A stretch of DNA of 64,000 nucleotides from assembly GCF_000955955.1 (NCBI RefSeq), contig NZ_JYJG01000059.1, forward strand, positions 1 to 64,000. The letters run 5' to 3'. This stretch comes from Lentzea aerocolonigenes. GTDB taxonomy: Bacteria > Actinomycetota > Actinomycetes > Mycobacteriales > Pseudonocardiaceae. Shown here one piece after another: positions 37,539 through 45,536 of this stretch (position 1 is the stretch's first letter; every line of letters begins with the position of its first letter). The translations under genes and the position numbers were made by a program. The notes under the pieces were generated by a model. The model was given only the letters and a program-made list of their open reading frames with translations, made no database searches and was not told where the DNA came from.

Positions 37539-38280
37539 GGCGGAACACCTCCAGGTCGGCGAGCGGGAACCACTGCAAGATCCGCTCGTAGTCGTCGGGC
37601 GCGTGCTGGCGGATCGGGTCGAGGAACCGGAAGTCCAGGCCGTCGAAGCTGCGGCCGAACCAGGTGTATTCCTCTGGGAGCGGGCAGTTGTGGCGCTTGA
37701 GCGCGTCGCGGACGTCAGCGATGCGCCAGTCCCACACGATGCTGACCTTGCGGACGCTGTCGCGCTTCGGGCCGTGGGTGACCATCGCCATCCGCCGGTT
37801 CGGCGAGTCCGCGGCGCGCACACCGTCGGCGTTCCAGGCGCCCGCGTGGCCCAGGTCTTCCCGGATCATGTCCGCGACTTCCTCATACGTCGGTTCCGGG
37901 AGCTGCGCGGCCTCGATCACCGCCGCCCGCTCCGGCGGCTGGAACAGCAGGCTGTTGAGCCACCGGTACAGCGTCGGGTGCGGCAGGTTCAGGATCGGGG
38001 TCTGGAAGAAGTCCTCGTAGAACTTCCTGCTGTCCTCGATGAACCGCAGACCCGGCACCAGGTACAGGTGGTAGGGGACGACTTCGATCCCGGCTTCGCG
38101 CATCGCCAGCCACGCGGCGATGCTGTCCTTGCCCCGGCTGAAGCCGAGCAAAACGGGTTTTCCTTCGGCGGCGAGCTCGGCGCGGATCTGCTCGGAGCTC
38201 GTGATGCCGTCGATCTCGATGGGCAGCGGGTCACCTCCAGGTCGTGTGATGCGGTGTGCATCGTGTGATGCGTGGCGCAT
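37522..38280 (-). CDS. Phage PAPS-reductase-like PP-loop protein
   Basis: A 252-residue adenine-nucleotide alpha-hydrolase/PAPS-reductase-like protein. It has the PP-loop variant PVLLGFSRGKDSIAAWLAM (usual SGGKDS), then VVPYHLYLVPGLRFIEDSRKFYE and a C-terminal FGRSFDGLDFRFLDPIRQHAPDDYERI. In phages such proteins are linked to DNA or nucleotide modification rather than sulfate reduction. ATG 38280 overlaps the upstream stop (TGATG). A CTG at 38226 with a perfect GGAGG seven bases upstream is an alternative and would leave the palindromic DNA at 38243-38283 non-coding. Confidence 0.8.
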   Translation of the reverse strand: MRHASHDAHRITRPGGDPLPIEIDGITSSEQIRAELAAEGKPVLLGFSRGKDSIAAWLAMREAGIEVVPYHLYLVPGLRFIEDSRKFYEDFFQTPILNLPHPTLYRWLNSLLFQPPERAAVIEAAQLPEPTYEEVADMIREDLGHAGAWNADGVRAADSPNRRMAMVTHGPKRDSVRKVSIVWDWRIADVRDALKRHNCPLPEEYTWFGRSFDGLDFRFLDPIRQHAPDDYERILQWFPLADLEVFRRNLAA

Positions 38281-38283
38281 CAC
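38243..38283. promoter_or_regulatory. Palindrome and direct repeats TGATGCG/CGCATCA
   Basis: CGTGTGATGCG occurs twice 19 bases apart (38243-38253, 38262-38272). The second copy is half of a perfect inverted repeat GTGATGCG-TGG-CGCATCAC (38265-38283). It lies at the junction of the small HTH gene and the PAPS-reductase-like gene. A similar palindrome occurs at 48152-48174. An operator for a phage regulator is likely. Confidence 0.4.
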
Positions 38284-38501
38284 GAACGGCGGTCGGTGGG
38301 GGAGTGCGCGCGGGCGGCCAGGCGGGACACCGTGGACTGCGCGACGTTCGCGTGAGGTGCGATCCGCCGTTGCGCGATGCCACGTTGCACGGCTTGGCGT
38401 ACAAGGGATTCCCAGCGTGCGGTCCACGCGGCCACCTGGTCGGCGGCCTGCTCGATCTCGTCGAGCAATTCGTCTGGGTCGCGGCCGGCGTCGGCGGTCA
38501 C
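38280..38501 (-). CDS. Small helix-turn-helix protein
   Basis: A 73-residue protein with an N-terminal acidic helix (DPDELLDEIEQAADQVAAWTARW) and a C-terminal helix-turn-helix (VQRGIAQRRIAPHANVAQSTVSRLAARAH). It resembles a small phage transcription or packaging regulator. GTG 38501 has a CGGAG site eight bases upstream. It is the only HTH protein seen in the prophage apart from the replication protein, and palindromic DNA lies at its 3' end. Confidence 0.65.
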   Translation of the reverse strand: MTADAGRDPDELLDEIEQAADQVAAWTARWESLVRQAVQRGIAQRRIAPHANVAQSTVSRLAARAHSPTDRRS

Positions 38502-38649
38502 GGGTCGGCTCCGCGGACGTGGGTTCGGCCGTCGGCAAAACTTGACCCCAGACAAACGGCCCTCAGTGGCTTGTGCCCCGTTGCGCGGCGGAAGGGTCCC
38601 TCCCCTGGGGGTGGCGTGCGGCCCGAGCGGGCGGCGTCGGCGGCGTGGC

Positions 38650-39048
38650 TCACGGGCTGTTCCACCCTCCTCGGGTCCGGGGATCGGTGGCGGTGGCCTT
38701 GGCATGGCACGGGGCACACAGACCACGGCCACGGGCAGGGTGGTCAGGGTCCAGGCCAGCGGCTACCAGCTCCCTGCGGGTGAGCGGCCAGTGATCGGCC
38801 ACGGTGGCCGGTTGCTGGCACGGGCGGCCGGTGTGAGCAGGGCAGTCCAGGCGGTCACAGCGGCACACCAGGTCACGGGCCAGCACGGCGGGACGGAACC
38901 GGGACCGGTGGCCAGCGGTGTAGCCACGCTGCGCGCTGGTCCCGTGCGCACGGCGGCCACGGGAACGGCACGGCTGGCAGTGACCACCGGTAGCGGTGGT
39001 GTTCGGGCACCCCGGACGGGTGCACGGGCGGGCGGCACGGGACGGCAT
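38650..39048 (-). CDS. HNH endonuclease
   Basis: A 132-residue Cys-rich HNH nuclease. It has N-terminal zinc ligands (CTRPGCPNTTATGGHCQPCRSRG), RGYTAGHRSRFRPAVLARDLVCRC, the first active-site His in TVADHWPLTRREL, and LCAPCHAKATATD as the final H/N and zinc part. HNH proteins encoded just before terminase are usually needed for DNA packaging in siphoviruses. Here the gene is 4 kb upstream because of inserted cargo. Confidence 0.82.
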   Translation of the reverse strand: MPSRAARPCTRPGCPNTTATGGHCQPCRSRGRRAHGTSAQRGYTAGHRSRFRPAVLARDLVCRCDRLDCPAHTGRPCQQPATVADHWPLTRRELVAAGLDPDHPARGRGLCAPCHAKATATDPRTRGGWNSP

Positions 39049-39067
39049 GGCCACCCCCGGACATGAG

Positions 39068-39098
39068 ACAGCCCCGGCATCGGGGATGCCGGGGCTGT
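39068..39098 (-). terminator. Terminator hairpin after the DUF932-like gene
   Basis: A perfect 14-bp stem ACAGCCCCGGCATC/GATGCCGGGGCTGT with a three-base loop, 29 bases beyond the stop of the 39127-40479 gene. There is no long T run. It separates early from late transcription. Confidence 0.75.
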
Positions 39099-39126
39099 TC
39101 GGTGTTCGGTTGTGCGGTCCGGGCGG

Positions 39127-40479
39127 CTAGCTCACCTTCACGAACCGGCGGGCGAGCTGCCAGGCGGTTTTGCTCGGGTTGTTCTTGTCGGTGAACAACG
39201 CGGTCATCGCACGGTCGGTCTCGGTCTCACCGGTCTCGGTGTCGAACTGCTGGCACACGGTGAGTGCGGCTTGCAGCGCTCCCCACGCCGTCCCCGCGAT
39301 GTTCTCGGTGATGTCCACCTTGCCCTCAAACATGATCCTCATGAGGTTGATGCACATCTGGTGACGGGTGCGCTTGGCGTGCGTGCCGGTGTCACCGGGG
39401 TACGGGAACAAGGTGTTGCAGAACTGGCTGAACTCGTCCGCCGTCAGTGTCCGCGCGTACAGGGCCTCAGCGGATTCGGTGAACCACTGCGTGTAGGTGT
39501 GGAGCAGGTCCAGGCCGGTACTGGTCTCGGTGATCCGCTTGTCCGCGTCATCGGTGGCGCTCAGGTTGATGTGGTTGGGGCATTTCAGGAACTCGACCGG
39601 GTGGACGGTCTGCGTGGCCACACGGACCGGGCTGATGATGAGCTTGGAACTGCGGGCGGTCACCAGGGAGTTGAGCAGGACCACCCGGAACTCAACCGGG
39701 TCTTTGCCACCCACCATGAGCGGTTCGGGAATCCGGATGCTGGCGAACGCGGCCTTGTCGTTCCACAACGGTCCGGCCGGTCCGGTCTTGGCCTTGGTGT
39801 CTTTCATGATCGAGGTCAGCATCTCGCCCCGGACCTCGATCGGAACCGGCACCTTGTTCGAGTTGGTGGAGCTGATGAACTTCCGGCGGTGCGGGGCGTC
39901 GGGGTGCGGGCGGACCAGCCCCCACGTGTTGTCCATCTCCAGCGGCACGGCCGTGTGCTCCGGGTCGACCAGGCCGGTGTCGTTGGGGACGTCCTCCAGC
40001 ATCAGGCAGTTCTTCTTGTGCTTCTCGCCTGCCGGGGCCTCGCACTCGGTGCAGTTGTCCGTCTCGGCCAGCGTCACCGCCGGTTGCACCTTCACGTTCC
40101 AGCCGGACAACTCGGCCTTCTTCAGCAGCTCGGTCACCGAGCGGGAGCCATTGACCTGAGTCGCGAGCCGCGCCCAGGCGTCCTTCCCCGGCTTGATCGG
40201 CTCCACCACGGCAACCGGCTTGGCCTTGGCCTCGGCCTTGGCGGGAGTGCCCTTGGCGGGTGCGGCCTTGGTGCTGCTGGACTTGTCAGCCGGGGCCTTG
40301 GCGGCTGCTGGCTTGGCCGGAGCCTGAGCCGGGGCCTTGGCTGCCGGAGTCTTTGCCGGGGCCTTGGCGGGAGCCTTGGTGGCCTTAGCGGCAGGCTTGG
40401 CTGCTACGGGCTTTGCAGCGGCCTTGGTGGCAGGCTTGGCGGCAGGGGTCTTCTGGGCAGGGTCAACCGGTGTGGTCAT
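39127..40479 (-). CDS. DUF932-like phage protein with histone-H1-like N-terminal tail
   Basis: A 450-residue protein in two parts. Residues about 10-95 are a low-complexity Lys/Ala/Pro tail made of AAKPA, KAPAK and similar units, like the tails of histone H1 or bacterial Hc1-type proteins. The remainder (SRSVTELLKKAELSGWNVKVQPAVTLAETDN to the end) resembles the DUF932/TIGR03299 phage-plasmid protein family of unknown function, often near recombination genes, with a CTECEAPAGEKHKKNC zinc-like insert. The tail should bind DNA. ATG 40479 has GAGGAAA upstream. Confidence 0.65.
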   Translation of the reverse strand: MTTPVDPAQKTPAAKPATKAAAKPVAAKPAAKATKAPAKAPAKTPAAKAPAQAPAKPAAAKAPADKSSSTKAAPAKGTPAKAEAKAKPVAVVEPIKPGKDAWARLATQVNGSRSVTELLKKAELSGWNVKVQPAVTLAETDNCTECEAPAGEKHKKNCLMLEDVPNDTGLVDPEHTAVPLEMDNTWGLVRPHPDAPHRRKFISSTNSNKVPVPIEVRGEMLTSIMKDTKAKTGPAGPLWNDKAAFASIRIPEPLMVGGKDPVEFRVVLLNSLVTARSSKLIISPVRVATQTVHPVEFLKCPNHINLSATDDADKRITETSTGLDLLHTYTQWFTESAEALYARTLTADEFSQFCNTLFPYPGDTGTHAKRTRHQMCINLMRIMFEGKVDITENIAGTAWGALQAALTVCQQFDTETGETETDRAMTALFTDKNNPSKTAWQLARRFVKVS

Positions 40480-40667
40480 TGTTCGGATTTCCTCTGATTG
40501 CTCGGACAGCACTCATTCAGTGGTGCTGTTCGGTGTGAGCGGGAGACACCACAAACATAGCGGCATTTCCGGCCCTCACAAGCAATTCGGGGAGTTCCCA
40601 GACAAAGTGACGACGAATGGGTTAACGCATTGTTTTACGATCTTCAGCGACGGATCGCGGGAAAAGA

Positions 40668-40698
40668 AAAGGCCTGCGAACGGGGTTCGCAGGCCTTT
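40668..40698 (-). terminator. Strong intrinsic terminator
   Basis: A perfect 14-bp stem AAAGGCCTGCGAAC/GTTCGCAGGCCTTT with a three-base loop, followed on the minus strand by TCTTTTCCC. It closes the operon of the 40787-41269 gene. The rest of the 40480-40786 gap shows no gene and presumably holds the promoter of the DUF932-like gene. Confidence 0.85.
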
Positions 40699-40786
40699 CC
40701 GTGTCCTCATGCGTGTTGTCTCACCAGCTCACAGAGGAACGCGTGCCATCCTGCCGGACAACCCGCGCACCGTCGAGCCCTCGTGA

Positions 40787-41269
40787 TCAATTGTCGTCGT
40801 GCGCACGCCTGTCCTGAATCCGCGTCAGCGCCTGGCGGACGATCGCGCGCATCCTGAGGTTTCGTTCGATGCGCGCCAGTTCGGATTCCGTGAGGGTCCA
40901 CGTCCAGCCGACGGCGTAGCCGATCATCGTCACAGAGAATCGGTTGTGTTCGCGGCAGTAGTTCAGCATGTCGCGGGTGAGCAGGTCCATCACCTCCTCG
41001 GCGGTGGTGGCCAGCCTCACGAGCGCGGCGTCACCGTCGAGGCTTGCGATGAGCCCCAACACGTTCACCGCCCGGCGGTCACGTTCCAGCTGTGCGCGCA
41101 GCATCGTCGCGCGCTCGGCCGTCGCTCCCCGCACGCCCGCGCCGTACCCGGTGAGCTCGGCCGCGCGCTCCGCCCACGTCTGCTGTGCTTCGAGGCTGTG
41201 GAACAGGCCACACGGGCACGTCGGCCTGGGGTCACTGCTCATCCGGATGTACACGATCTTGTTCGTCAA
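40787..41269 (-). CDS. Hypothetical phage protein
   Basis: A 160-residue helical protein (CPCGLFHSLEAQQTWAERAAELTGYGAG; RRAVNVLGLIASLDGDAALVRLATTAEEVMDLLTRDMLNYC; ELARIERNLRMRAIVRQALTRI). There are no recognised motifs beyond an N-terminal CPC. TTG 41269 opens the frame behind a GGGGAAAG site. It belongs to the block of small early genes 40.8-43.2 kb, probably host-takeover functions. Confidence 0.55.
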   Translation of the reverse strand: MTNKIVYIRMSSDPRPTCPCGLFHSLEAQQTWAERAAELTGYGAGVRGATAERATMLRAQLERDRRAVNVLGLIASLDGDAALVRLATTAEEVMDLLTRDMLNYCREHNRFSVTMIGYAVGWTWTLTESELARIERNLRMRAIVRQALTRIQDRRAHDDN

Positions 41270-41347
41270 CGACTTTCCCCTTGTGCGTCAACACGATGTG
41301 ATCGGTGAAAGCCCGGCGGCGACCAGGACGGCCGCCGCCGGGCGGGC

Positions 41348-41788
41348 CTATCTCGCGGTCACCTCGATCCACAGCACGTCCACGTCGCGCACGCCCCGGT
41401 GCGGGGTGATGTCCTGTACCCACGCCAGAAGCTCGGCGCGGCCCGCGTCGGTGAGGTGGTAGGGGACCAGCTCGGCTCCCCGCGCACCCACGGGCGGGGC
41501 CACGAGCCCGCGCCTGATCGCCCGGTTCCGGGCGGCCGGTGTCGTGGCGTCCTCCAGCAGCCACGGCCAGGTGAAGCCCACGGCCAACATCCACAGGACC
41601 CGGCGCACCTGCGTGTCCTCGGCCAGCTTCAGGAAGGTCTTGGAGTCGCGGGTGATGGGGCCGGGTTCGACGGGCCGCTCGTCCTGCACGAGCGCTGGGC
41701 GCTCGTCGGTGCCCCGCATCGCCGGAACGCTCTGCGCGTCCGGGTGCACGGCCGGGATGGCATCGGGGGCGGTGTGCTTGTTCACCAT
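41348..41788 (-). CDS. Hypothetical phage protein with winged-helix-like C-terminus
   Basis: A 146-residue protein. The C-terminal half (TPAARNRAIRRGLVAPPVGARGAELVPYHLTDAGRAELLAWVQ) resembles the helix-wing of MarR/PadR-like folds, where LTDAGRA(E)L is a recurrent wing-end pattern. The N-terminus is disordered. It overlaps the upstream gene by seven bases and that gene has the same C-terminal pattern, so the two may be related paralogues. Confidence 0.55.
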   Translation of the reverse strand: MVNKHTAPDAIPAVHPDAQSVPAMRGTDERPALVQDERPVEPGPITRDSKTFLKLAEDTQVRRVLWMLAVGFTWPWLLEDATTPAARNRAIRRGLVAPPVGARGAELVPYHLTDAGRAELLAWVQDITPHRGVRDVDVLWIEVTAR

Positions 41789-42144
41789 CCGGTCACGTCC
41801 TGCCACAACTGCTGAAAGCGCGGGTCGCGCCGGTGAGGGGTGACGGCGTTCTTCCACTGCCACCACGCCGCCAGGCCCTCGGCGGTGAGCTTGAGCCGGG
41901 TGTCCCCGCTCACCCATCCGTACTCTCGGCACTGGTAGACGGCCATCGGATCGGTGCGCTCCCGCACCATCGCGGTTCCCAGATCCAGATACAGCAGGCA
42001 CAGCACGTTCATCACGTGCGTGTCCAGGCTCAAGGTCTGGTGCAGGGCGGTGAGTTGCTGGTCACTCAGGTTGACCGCGTACAGGTAGCGTTCGCCCGCC
42101 TCGGCGGCAGACAACGCGTCCAGCGGTGGAGTACTCTCACCCAC
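41782..42144 (-). CDS. Hypothetical phage protein, likely paralogue of its neighbour
   Basis: A 120-residue protein (ALSAAEAGERYLYAVNLSDQQLTALHQTLSLDTHVMNVLCLLYLDL...) with the end LKLTAEGLAAWWQWKNAVTPHRRDPRFQQLWQDVTGW, matching the wing-like pattern of the 41348-41788 product. GTG 42144 is the likely start, with GAGAGG upstream. Function unknown. Confidence 0.5.
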   Translation of the reverse strand: MGESTPPLDALSAAEAGERYLYAVNLSDQQLTALHQTLSLDTHVMNVLCLLYLDLGTAMVRERTDPMAVYQCREYGWVSGDTRLKLTAEGLAAWWQWKNAVTPHRRDPRFQQLWQDVTGW

Positions 42145-42274
42145 GTCAGACGTCCTCTCGGAGTTTCCGTTTCGGTTTTCGCTCCGCGAGGACGCCAGAC
42201 CACACCCTGGGGCTGTGCTAGCAGCCGCCAGGGCCTTTCTTTTCGGCCTGGCGTCCTCGGTGACAAAGCGGCGG

Positions 42275-42688
42275 TCAGGACTTGGCTGCGGACAAGAACA
42301 GCCCCGGCTGGTGATCGCGCGCGCGTTGCTGTGCTTCACTCAGGAGATGCACGGTGCAGAAGAACCGCCGATCCAATCCGTCGTCCGGATGGGTCCAGTT
42401 GAACTTCTCGAAGAACTCCTCAATCGAGTTGTGAAGTTCTTCCGCCTCGCACGTGTGCAAACCCGGTGCGATGAACAGGAAATCGTCGGTCAGGTTCATG
42501 ACCTTCACCACGATGTTCTGTTCGCCGTTGTGCCAGAGCGCGAAATCCGTACCGGTCGGCACGGTGACCGAATCGGCCGACCGCGTGAGTACTCGGTACA
42601 TGCATTCGGTCAGCTCGGCAAAACTCATCAGCCGGGTGCGGCCGTAGTACGCCCCGTATTTCCGGCCGGTATCGTCCTTGTTGGACAT
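42275..42688 (-). CDS. Hypothetical phage protein
   Basis: A 137-residue soluble acidic protein (MSFAELTECMYRVLTRSADSVTVPTGTDFALWHNGEQNIVVKVMNLTDDFLFIAPG; EELHNSIEEFFEKFNWTHPDD). It is a mixed alpha/beta protein with no motif I recognise, part of the early gene block. Confidence 0.55.
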   Translation of the reverse strand: MSNKDDTGRKYGAYYGRTRLMSFAELTECMYRVLTRSADSVTVPTGTDFALWHNGEQNIVVKVMNLTDDFLFIAPGLHTCEAEELHNSIEEFFEKFNWTHPDDGLDRRFFCTVHLLSEAQQRARDHQPGLFLSAAKS

Positions 42689-42747
42689 GGTGGGCCTTCC
42701 CGGACACGGACCGGGGGTGAGTGCTCACCCCCGGTCCTCTGCCCTTG

Positions 42748-43227
42748 TTAGCGGGCGGTCCGGACGGTCCGGTGCTGGCAGTCACAGTCGGTGGTCAGGC
42801 TGACTACCTTGCCCACCCCGGTCATGTCCTTGGAGTCAGGGAAGCCCAGGAACCGGATTCCGCACAGGGTGAATCGGCGGAGTGCGGGGTTCTCCATGTC
42901 CCACGGGCAGAACCAGTTGTACTGATTGATGGCGGACTCGTAGATTCCGCCCAGCGACCCATCCTCATCAGGGGCATCGGTACCGGGGGTGTAGAACTCC
43001 CAGCCCTTCTCAAGCGGGTAGGCATTGCCCACAACCAGCGAAACATGGTTGTTGGGGTAGTACCGGATGCTGAACTTGTCCTCGGACATGGCCATGATGT
43101 TGTTCAACATCATCTGGCACAGATCCGGCAGGTTCTGAACATCGGCACTCTCAAAGCACCCTGCCCCAAACAGCCTCTCATCCGGATTGGCAGATATCCG
43201 GACGGCCAAAGTCTTCCTAGGGTTCAT
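42748..43227 (-). CDS. Hypothetical phage protein
   Basis: A 159-residue protein (MNPRKTLAVRISANPDERLFGAGCFESADVQNLPDLCQMMLNNIMAMSEDKFSIRYYPNNHVSLVVGN...) with a mixed fold and several Trp/Cys near the end. It is the first gene of the minus-strand 40.8-43.2 kb block, so its promoter should lie just upstream in the AT-richer stretch 43230-43450. Function unknown. Confidence 0.55.
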   Translation of the reverse strand: MNPRKTLAVRISANPDERLFGAGCFESADVQNLPDLCQMMLNNIMAMSEDKFSIRYYPNNHVSLVVGNAYPLEKGWEFYTPGTDAPDEDGSLGGIYESAINQYNWFCPWDMENPALRRFTLCGIRFLGFPDSKDMTGVGKVVSLTTDCDCQHRTVRTAR

Positions 43228-43248
43228 AACCTCTGGTTTTCCTCTCAT

Positions 43249-43744
43249 TCCTGATCAGATCCGGTGTGCTAGCACCGGGGCTGACTCACTTGCAAAACCA
43301 TGATCTCCCAATTCATGGAATCGGGCAAGCGAATGGAGCGTATTCAAGAAACTGTTTTTGAGAGTGTGTCGCGCACATTTCTGACCAGCGGAAATAGGTG
43401 GACGTGCACCAAGGAAATTCTTTACTCGGACCACGTGCTGAGAATCGGGTTCCCATCGGGTCGAGCGCGGCCGGATAGGTGCGCCGTGGTTAGCGTCGGC
43501 GGGCGGCTCGGCGACGAGCGACCCTCGACGAGGCGGCCGGCATGGGTCCGCGGGACGAGGCGTGAGGGGAGGCGGGCGGCGGCGTCGCGCTCGGCGTGAC
43601 GGGGAACGGTCACGACGTGCAGCGGTGCGCCGCCGCCCGCGGGCGAAGACGGCGGCGGGGACGGGCGCCAGCGTCTTCGGGACTGGAAGGTCTGTTGGTC
43701 GCGTGAGTTGCGTCCGGTTAGGTCGGTGACGCACGATCGAACGC
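43249..43744. other. Non-coding spacer with promoter-like AT-rich part
   Basis: About 500 bases without a convincing gene. The left part (to about 43450) is AT-richer than its surroundings and sits between divergent genes, so it probably contains promoters for the 42.7 kb block and the 43745 gene. The right part is low-complexity GC-rich sequence whose open frames encode only Arg/Ala/Pro-rich products. Confidence 0.5.
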
Positions 43745-44071
43745 ATGTTCGAGCAAGTGGAGCGGTCGAGGAAGAAGCTGTTGCACGTCTACGACGAGCC
43801 ACAGCCGACCTGGGTCGACCTGGGCGAGGTGCGGCGCTCGCTTCTCGGCGCGTCCGACTCGATCTGGCCGGCGTCGGCACGCGGGATGAGCTTGGACGGC
43901 CTGGCCGTGGCCGAGGTGCCTTTCGCGGTGCGCATGGCGCCGACGCTGTGGCTCGGGCTGGTGACCTACGAAGTCCACGTGCCGCGTGTCGGCACGATCG
44001 CCATGCAGCACTTCGTTAGGAGCGATCAGACGAAGAAGCGGCAGAAGGGCGAGGTGGAGCCGCCGTACTGA
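43745..44071 (+). CDS. Hypothetical plus-strand phage protein
   Basis: A 108-residue protein (MFEQVERSRKKLLHVYDEPQPTWVDLGEVRRSLLGASDSIWPASARGMSLDGLAVAEVPFAVRM...) ending in a basic tail. It is on the plus strand between two minus-strand early blocks, a place where temperate phages often keep regulatory or lysogenic-conversion genes. No HTH is evident. Confidence 0.5.
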   Translation: MFEQVERSRKKLLHVYDEPQPTWVDLGEVRRSLLGASDSIWPASARGMSLDGLAVAEVPFAVRMAPTLWLGLVTYEVHVPRVGTIAMQHFVRSDQTKKRQKGEVEPPY

Positions 44072-44092
44072 CGCGGTATCCGGCAACGCCAC

Positions 44093-44129
44093 GATGCCCG
44101 CCGCACCGGGGGGAGGTGCGACGGGCATC
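44093..44129. terminator. Bidirectional terminator between convergent genes
   Basis: An inverted repeat GATGCCCG-C-CGCACC / GGTGCG-A-CGGGCATC with a seven-base loop. It lies between the converging ends of the 43745-44071 (+) and 44200-44955 (-) genes. Confidence 0.7.
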
Positions 44130-44199
44130 GGGTTGGGGGGTTCTGGGCACACGTGTCCCAGTGCTGACCATTATGCCGACTGAAACGACTGAAGGTCAA

Positions 44200-44955
44200 C
44201 TACTCGGCGTCGTCACCGAGTGTGTTCCCGGTCACGGCGAGGGTTTCGTGGGTGAGCTGCTGGTCCAGCATCGTGTTCAGCTGCGCCCAGACGTCCAGGC
44301 CCCACCGCTGCCCGCAGGCGGCGCATACGGCTTCCACCTGGTCGGCGTCGATGCGCAGTGCCGGGCGGCGGACGTAGTCGCCTTCGTCGTCGGACCAGAC
44401 CTGTACGACGTCGACGCGGCAGACCGGGCAGGCCCGCCCGCGCAGCGGAAGCCGCGGTTCGGGGTCGAGGAGCTGGCGGGCCTGCGCGACCCACCGCGTG
44501 GACTCCTCGGCGGCCCAGACCACGTAGTCCGGGGCGGCGTGCTGCCAGTGCTCGGCGTGCTCGGCCCAGGCCCGCACCTGCTCGGTGAGCGTGGTCCACT
44601 GCGGGTGGTCGTGGGTGCGGCAGCACTGCCGGACCTCGCGGCGGATCGAGGCCAGCAGCGACAGCGCGCCCAGGCTCGCCGGAGGCCGGGAACCCTGCGA
44701 CGGCTTGCCGGTGACCGCCGAGCCGGGCAATACGGCTTCCTCGACCTGGCGCAGCAGGGTCAGCACCTCGGCGGTCTCGGTGGTGCCGTTCGCGCGGTGC
44801 ACGGTGTGCAGGCCGGGCCGGACGAGCTGGTCCACAGCGACCTCCCAGGCCAGGCGCGCGGTCGCGGCCTCGTCACGGCTGGGGACAAACCTGGGGACAA
44901 TGTCGGTGTCGGTGTGGACAACCTCGTCAGCGGCGTACAGGCGTGCGGCGGTCAT
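44200..44955 (-). CDS. Phage protein with zinc-ribbon-like cysteines
   Basis: A 251-residue protein with a helical N-terminal portion (RLAWEVAVDQLVRPGLHTVH; SLGALSLLASIRREVRQCCRTHDHPQW) and a C-terminal four-cysteine module, CPVCRVDVVQVWSDDEGDYVRRPALRIDADQVEAVCAACGQRWG, resembling a zinc ribbon. It is translationally coupled (ATGA) to the upstream zinc-finger protein and replication gene, suggesting a DNA-replication or transcription role. Confidence 0.6.
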   Translation of the reverse strand: MTAARLYAADEVVHTDTDIVPRFVPSRDEAATARLAWEVAVDQLVRPGLHTVHRANGTTETAEVLTLLRQVEEAVLPGSAVTGKPSQGSRPPASLGALSLLASIRREVRQCCRTHDHPQWTTLTEQVRAWAEHAEHWQHAAPDYVVWAAEESTRWVAQARQLLDPEPRLPLRGRACPVCRVDVVQVWSDDEGDYVRRPALRIDADQVEAVCAACGQRWGLDVWAQLNTMLDQQLTHETLAVTGNTLGDDAE

Positions 44956-45536
44956 GCGGAAGCTCCTTGCGTGGTGCCGGACGCGGCGGCGCCGGACGAA
45001 GTGGAGTTGGCGCGCTTGCGTTCCTCTGCGGCGCGCAGGCGGGACGGGTGCATCCGGGTCTCGCGGTCGCGGATCTCGCGCTGGCGCAGGCGGTTGCGGG
45101 TCAGCGGGCTGCACGGGACACCGGCCGAGGCCCTGCAGAACGGGCACGGCACCGTGCGGGCGAGAGCGTGCTTCTCGTGGCCGGTCCAGCCCATCAGCTC
45201 GTAGACCGTGCCGATGCCGCGCGCGCCCGCCGCCTTGTCGGCGGCCCGGTCGCGCGGTCGAGGTGGCCGGGCTGAGCTCGGCGTGCCCGTGGCGGCCGGC
45301 CGAGACCGCGCCAGCGTGATCAGCCGGGCCACCTCGCCCGCCGTCACGTGCTGGACCCGGTTGAGCGGCAACGAGCTCAACGCGGCGTGGCACTCACCGA
45401 CGCTCCGGCCGCGCAGCTCCCGCAGCCACTCGGTCACCACGTCCTCGGGCGCGGTGTCGCCGGGCGTGATCCGGTAGTGCGCCAGCAGCGCCCGCATGGC
45501 GTTGCGGGTGAGCTGCTGCGCGTTGCGGTCGCTCAC
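44952..45536 (-). CDS. Phage replication-region protein with zinc-knuckle motif
   Basis: A 194-residue protein. The N-terminal half (AMRALLAHYRITPGDTAPEDVVTEWLRELRGRSVGECHAALSSLPLNRVQHVTAGEVARLI) resembles helicase-loader or primase-accessory proteins that follow phage replication initiators. The C-terminal half has CPFCRASAGVPC, a zinc-knuckle type found in actinobacterial proteins, and a basic tail. It is coupled to both neighbours by four-base overlaps. A helicase-loader role is inferred from position. Confidence 0.55.
   Translation of the reverse strand: MSDRNAQQLTRNAMRALLAHYRITPGDTAPEDVVTEWLRELRGRSVGECHAALSSLPLNRVQHVTAGEVARLITLARSRPAATGTPSSARPPRPRDRAADKAAGARGIGTVYELMGWTGHEKHALARTVPCPFCRASAGVPCSPLTRNRLRQREIRDRETRMHPSRLRAAEERKRANSTSSGAAASGTTQGASA

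Noticed and set aside
37522..38280. Assimilatory PAPS reductase or a dnd/phosphorothioation locus
   Set aside because: No dndB/D/E, sulfotransferase or sulfur-assimilation genes are nearby, and the PP-loop is a phage-type variant (SRGKDS).
43255..43746. Minus-strand frame in the 43.2-43.7 kb spacer
   Set aside because: Composition is Arg/Pro/Ala low complexity with no start signal and it opposes an AT-rich promoter-like stretch.
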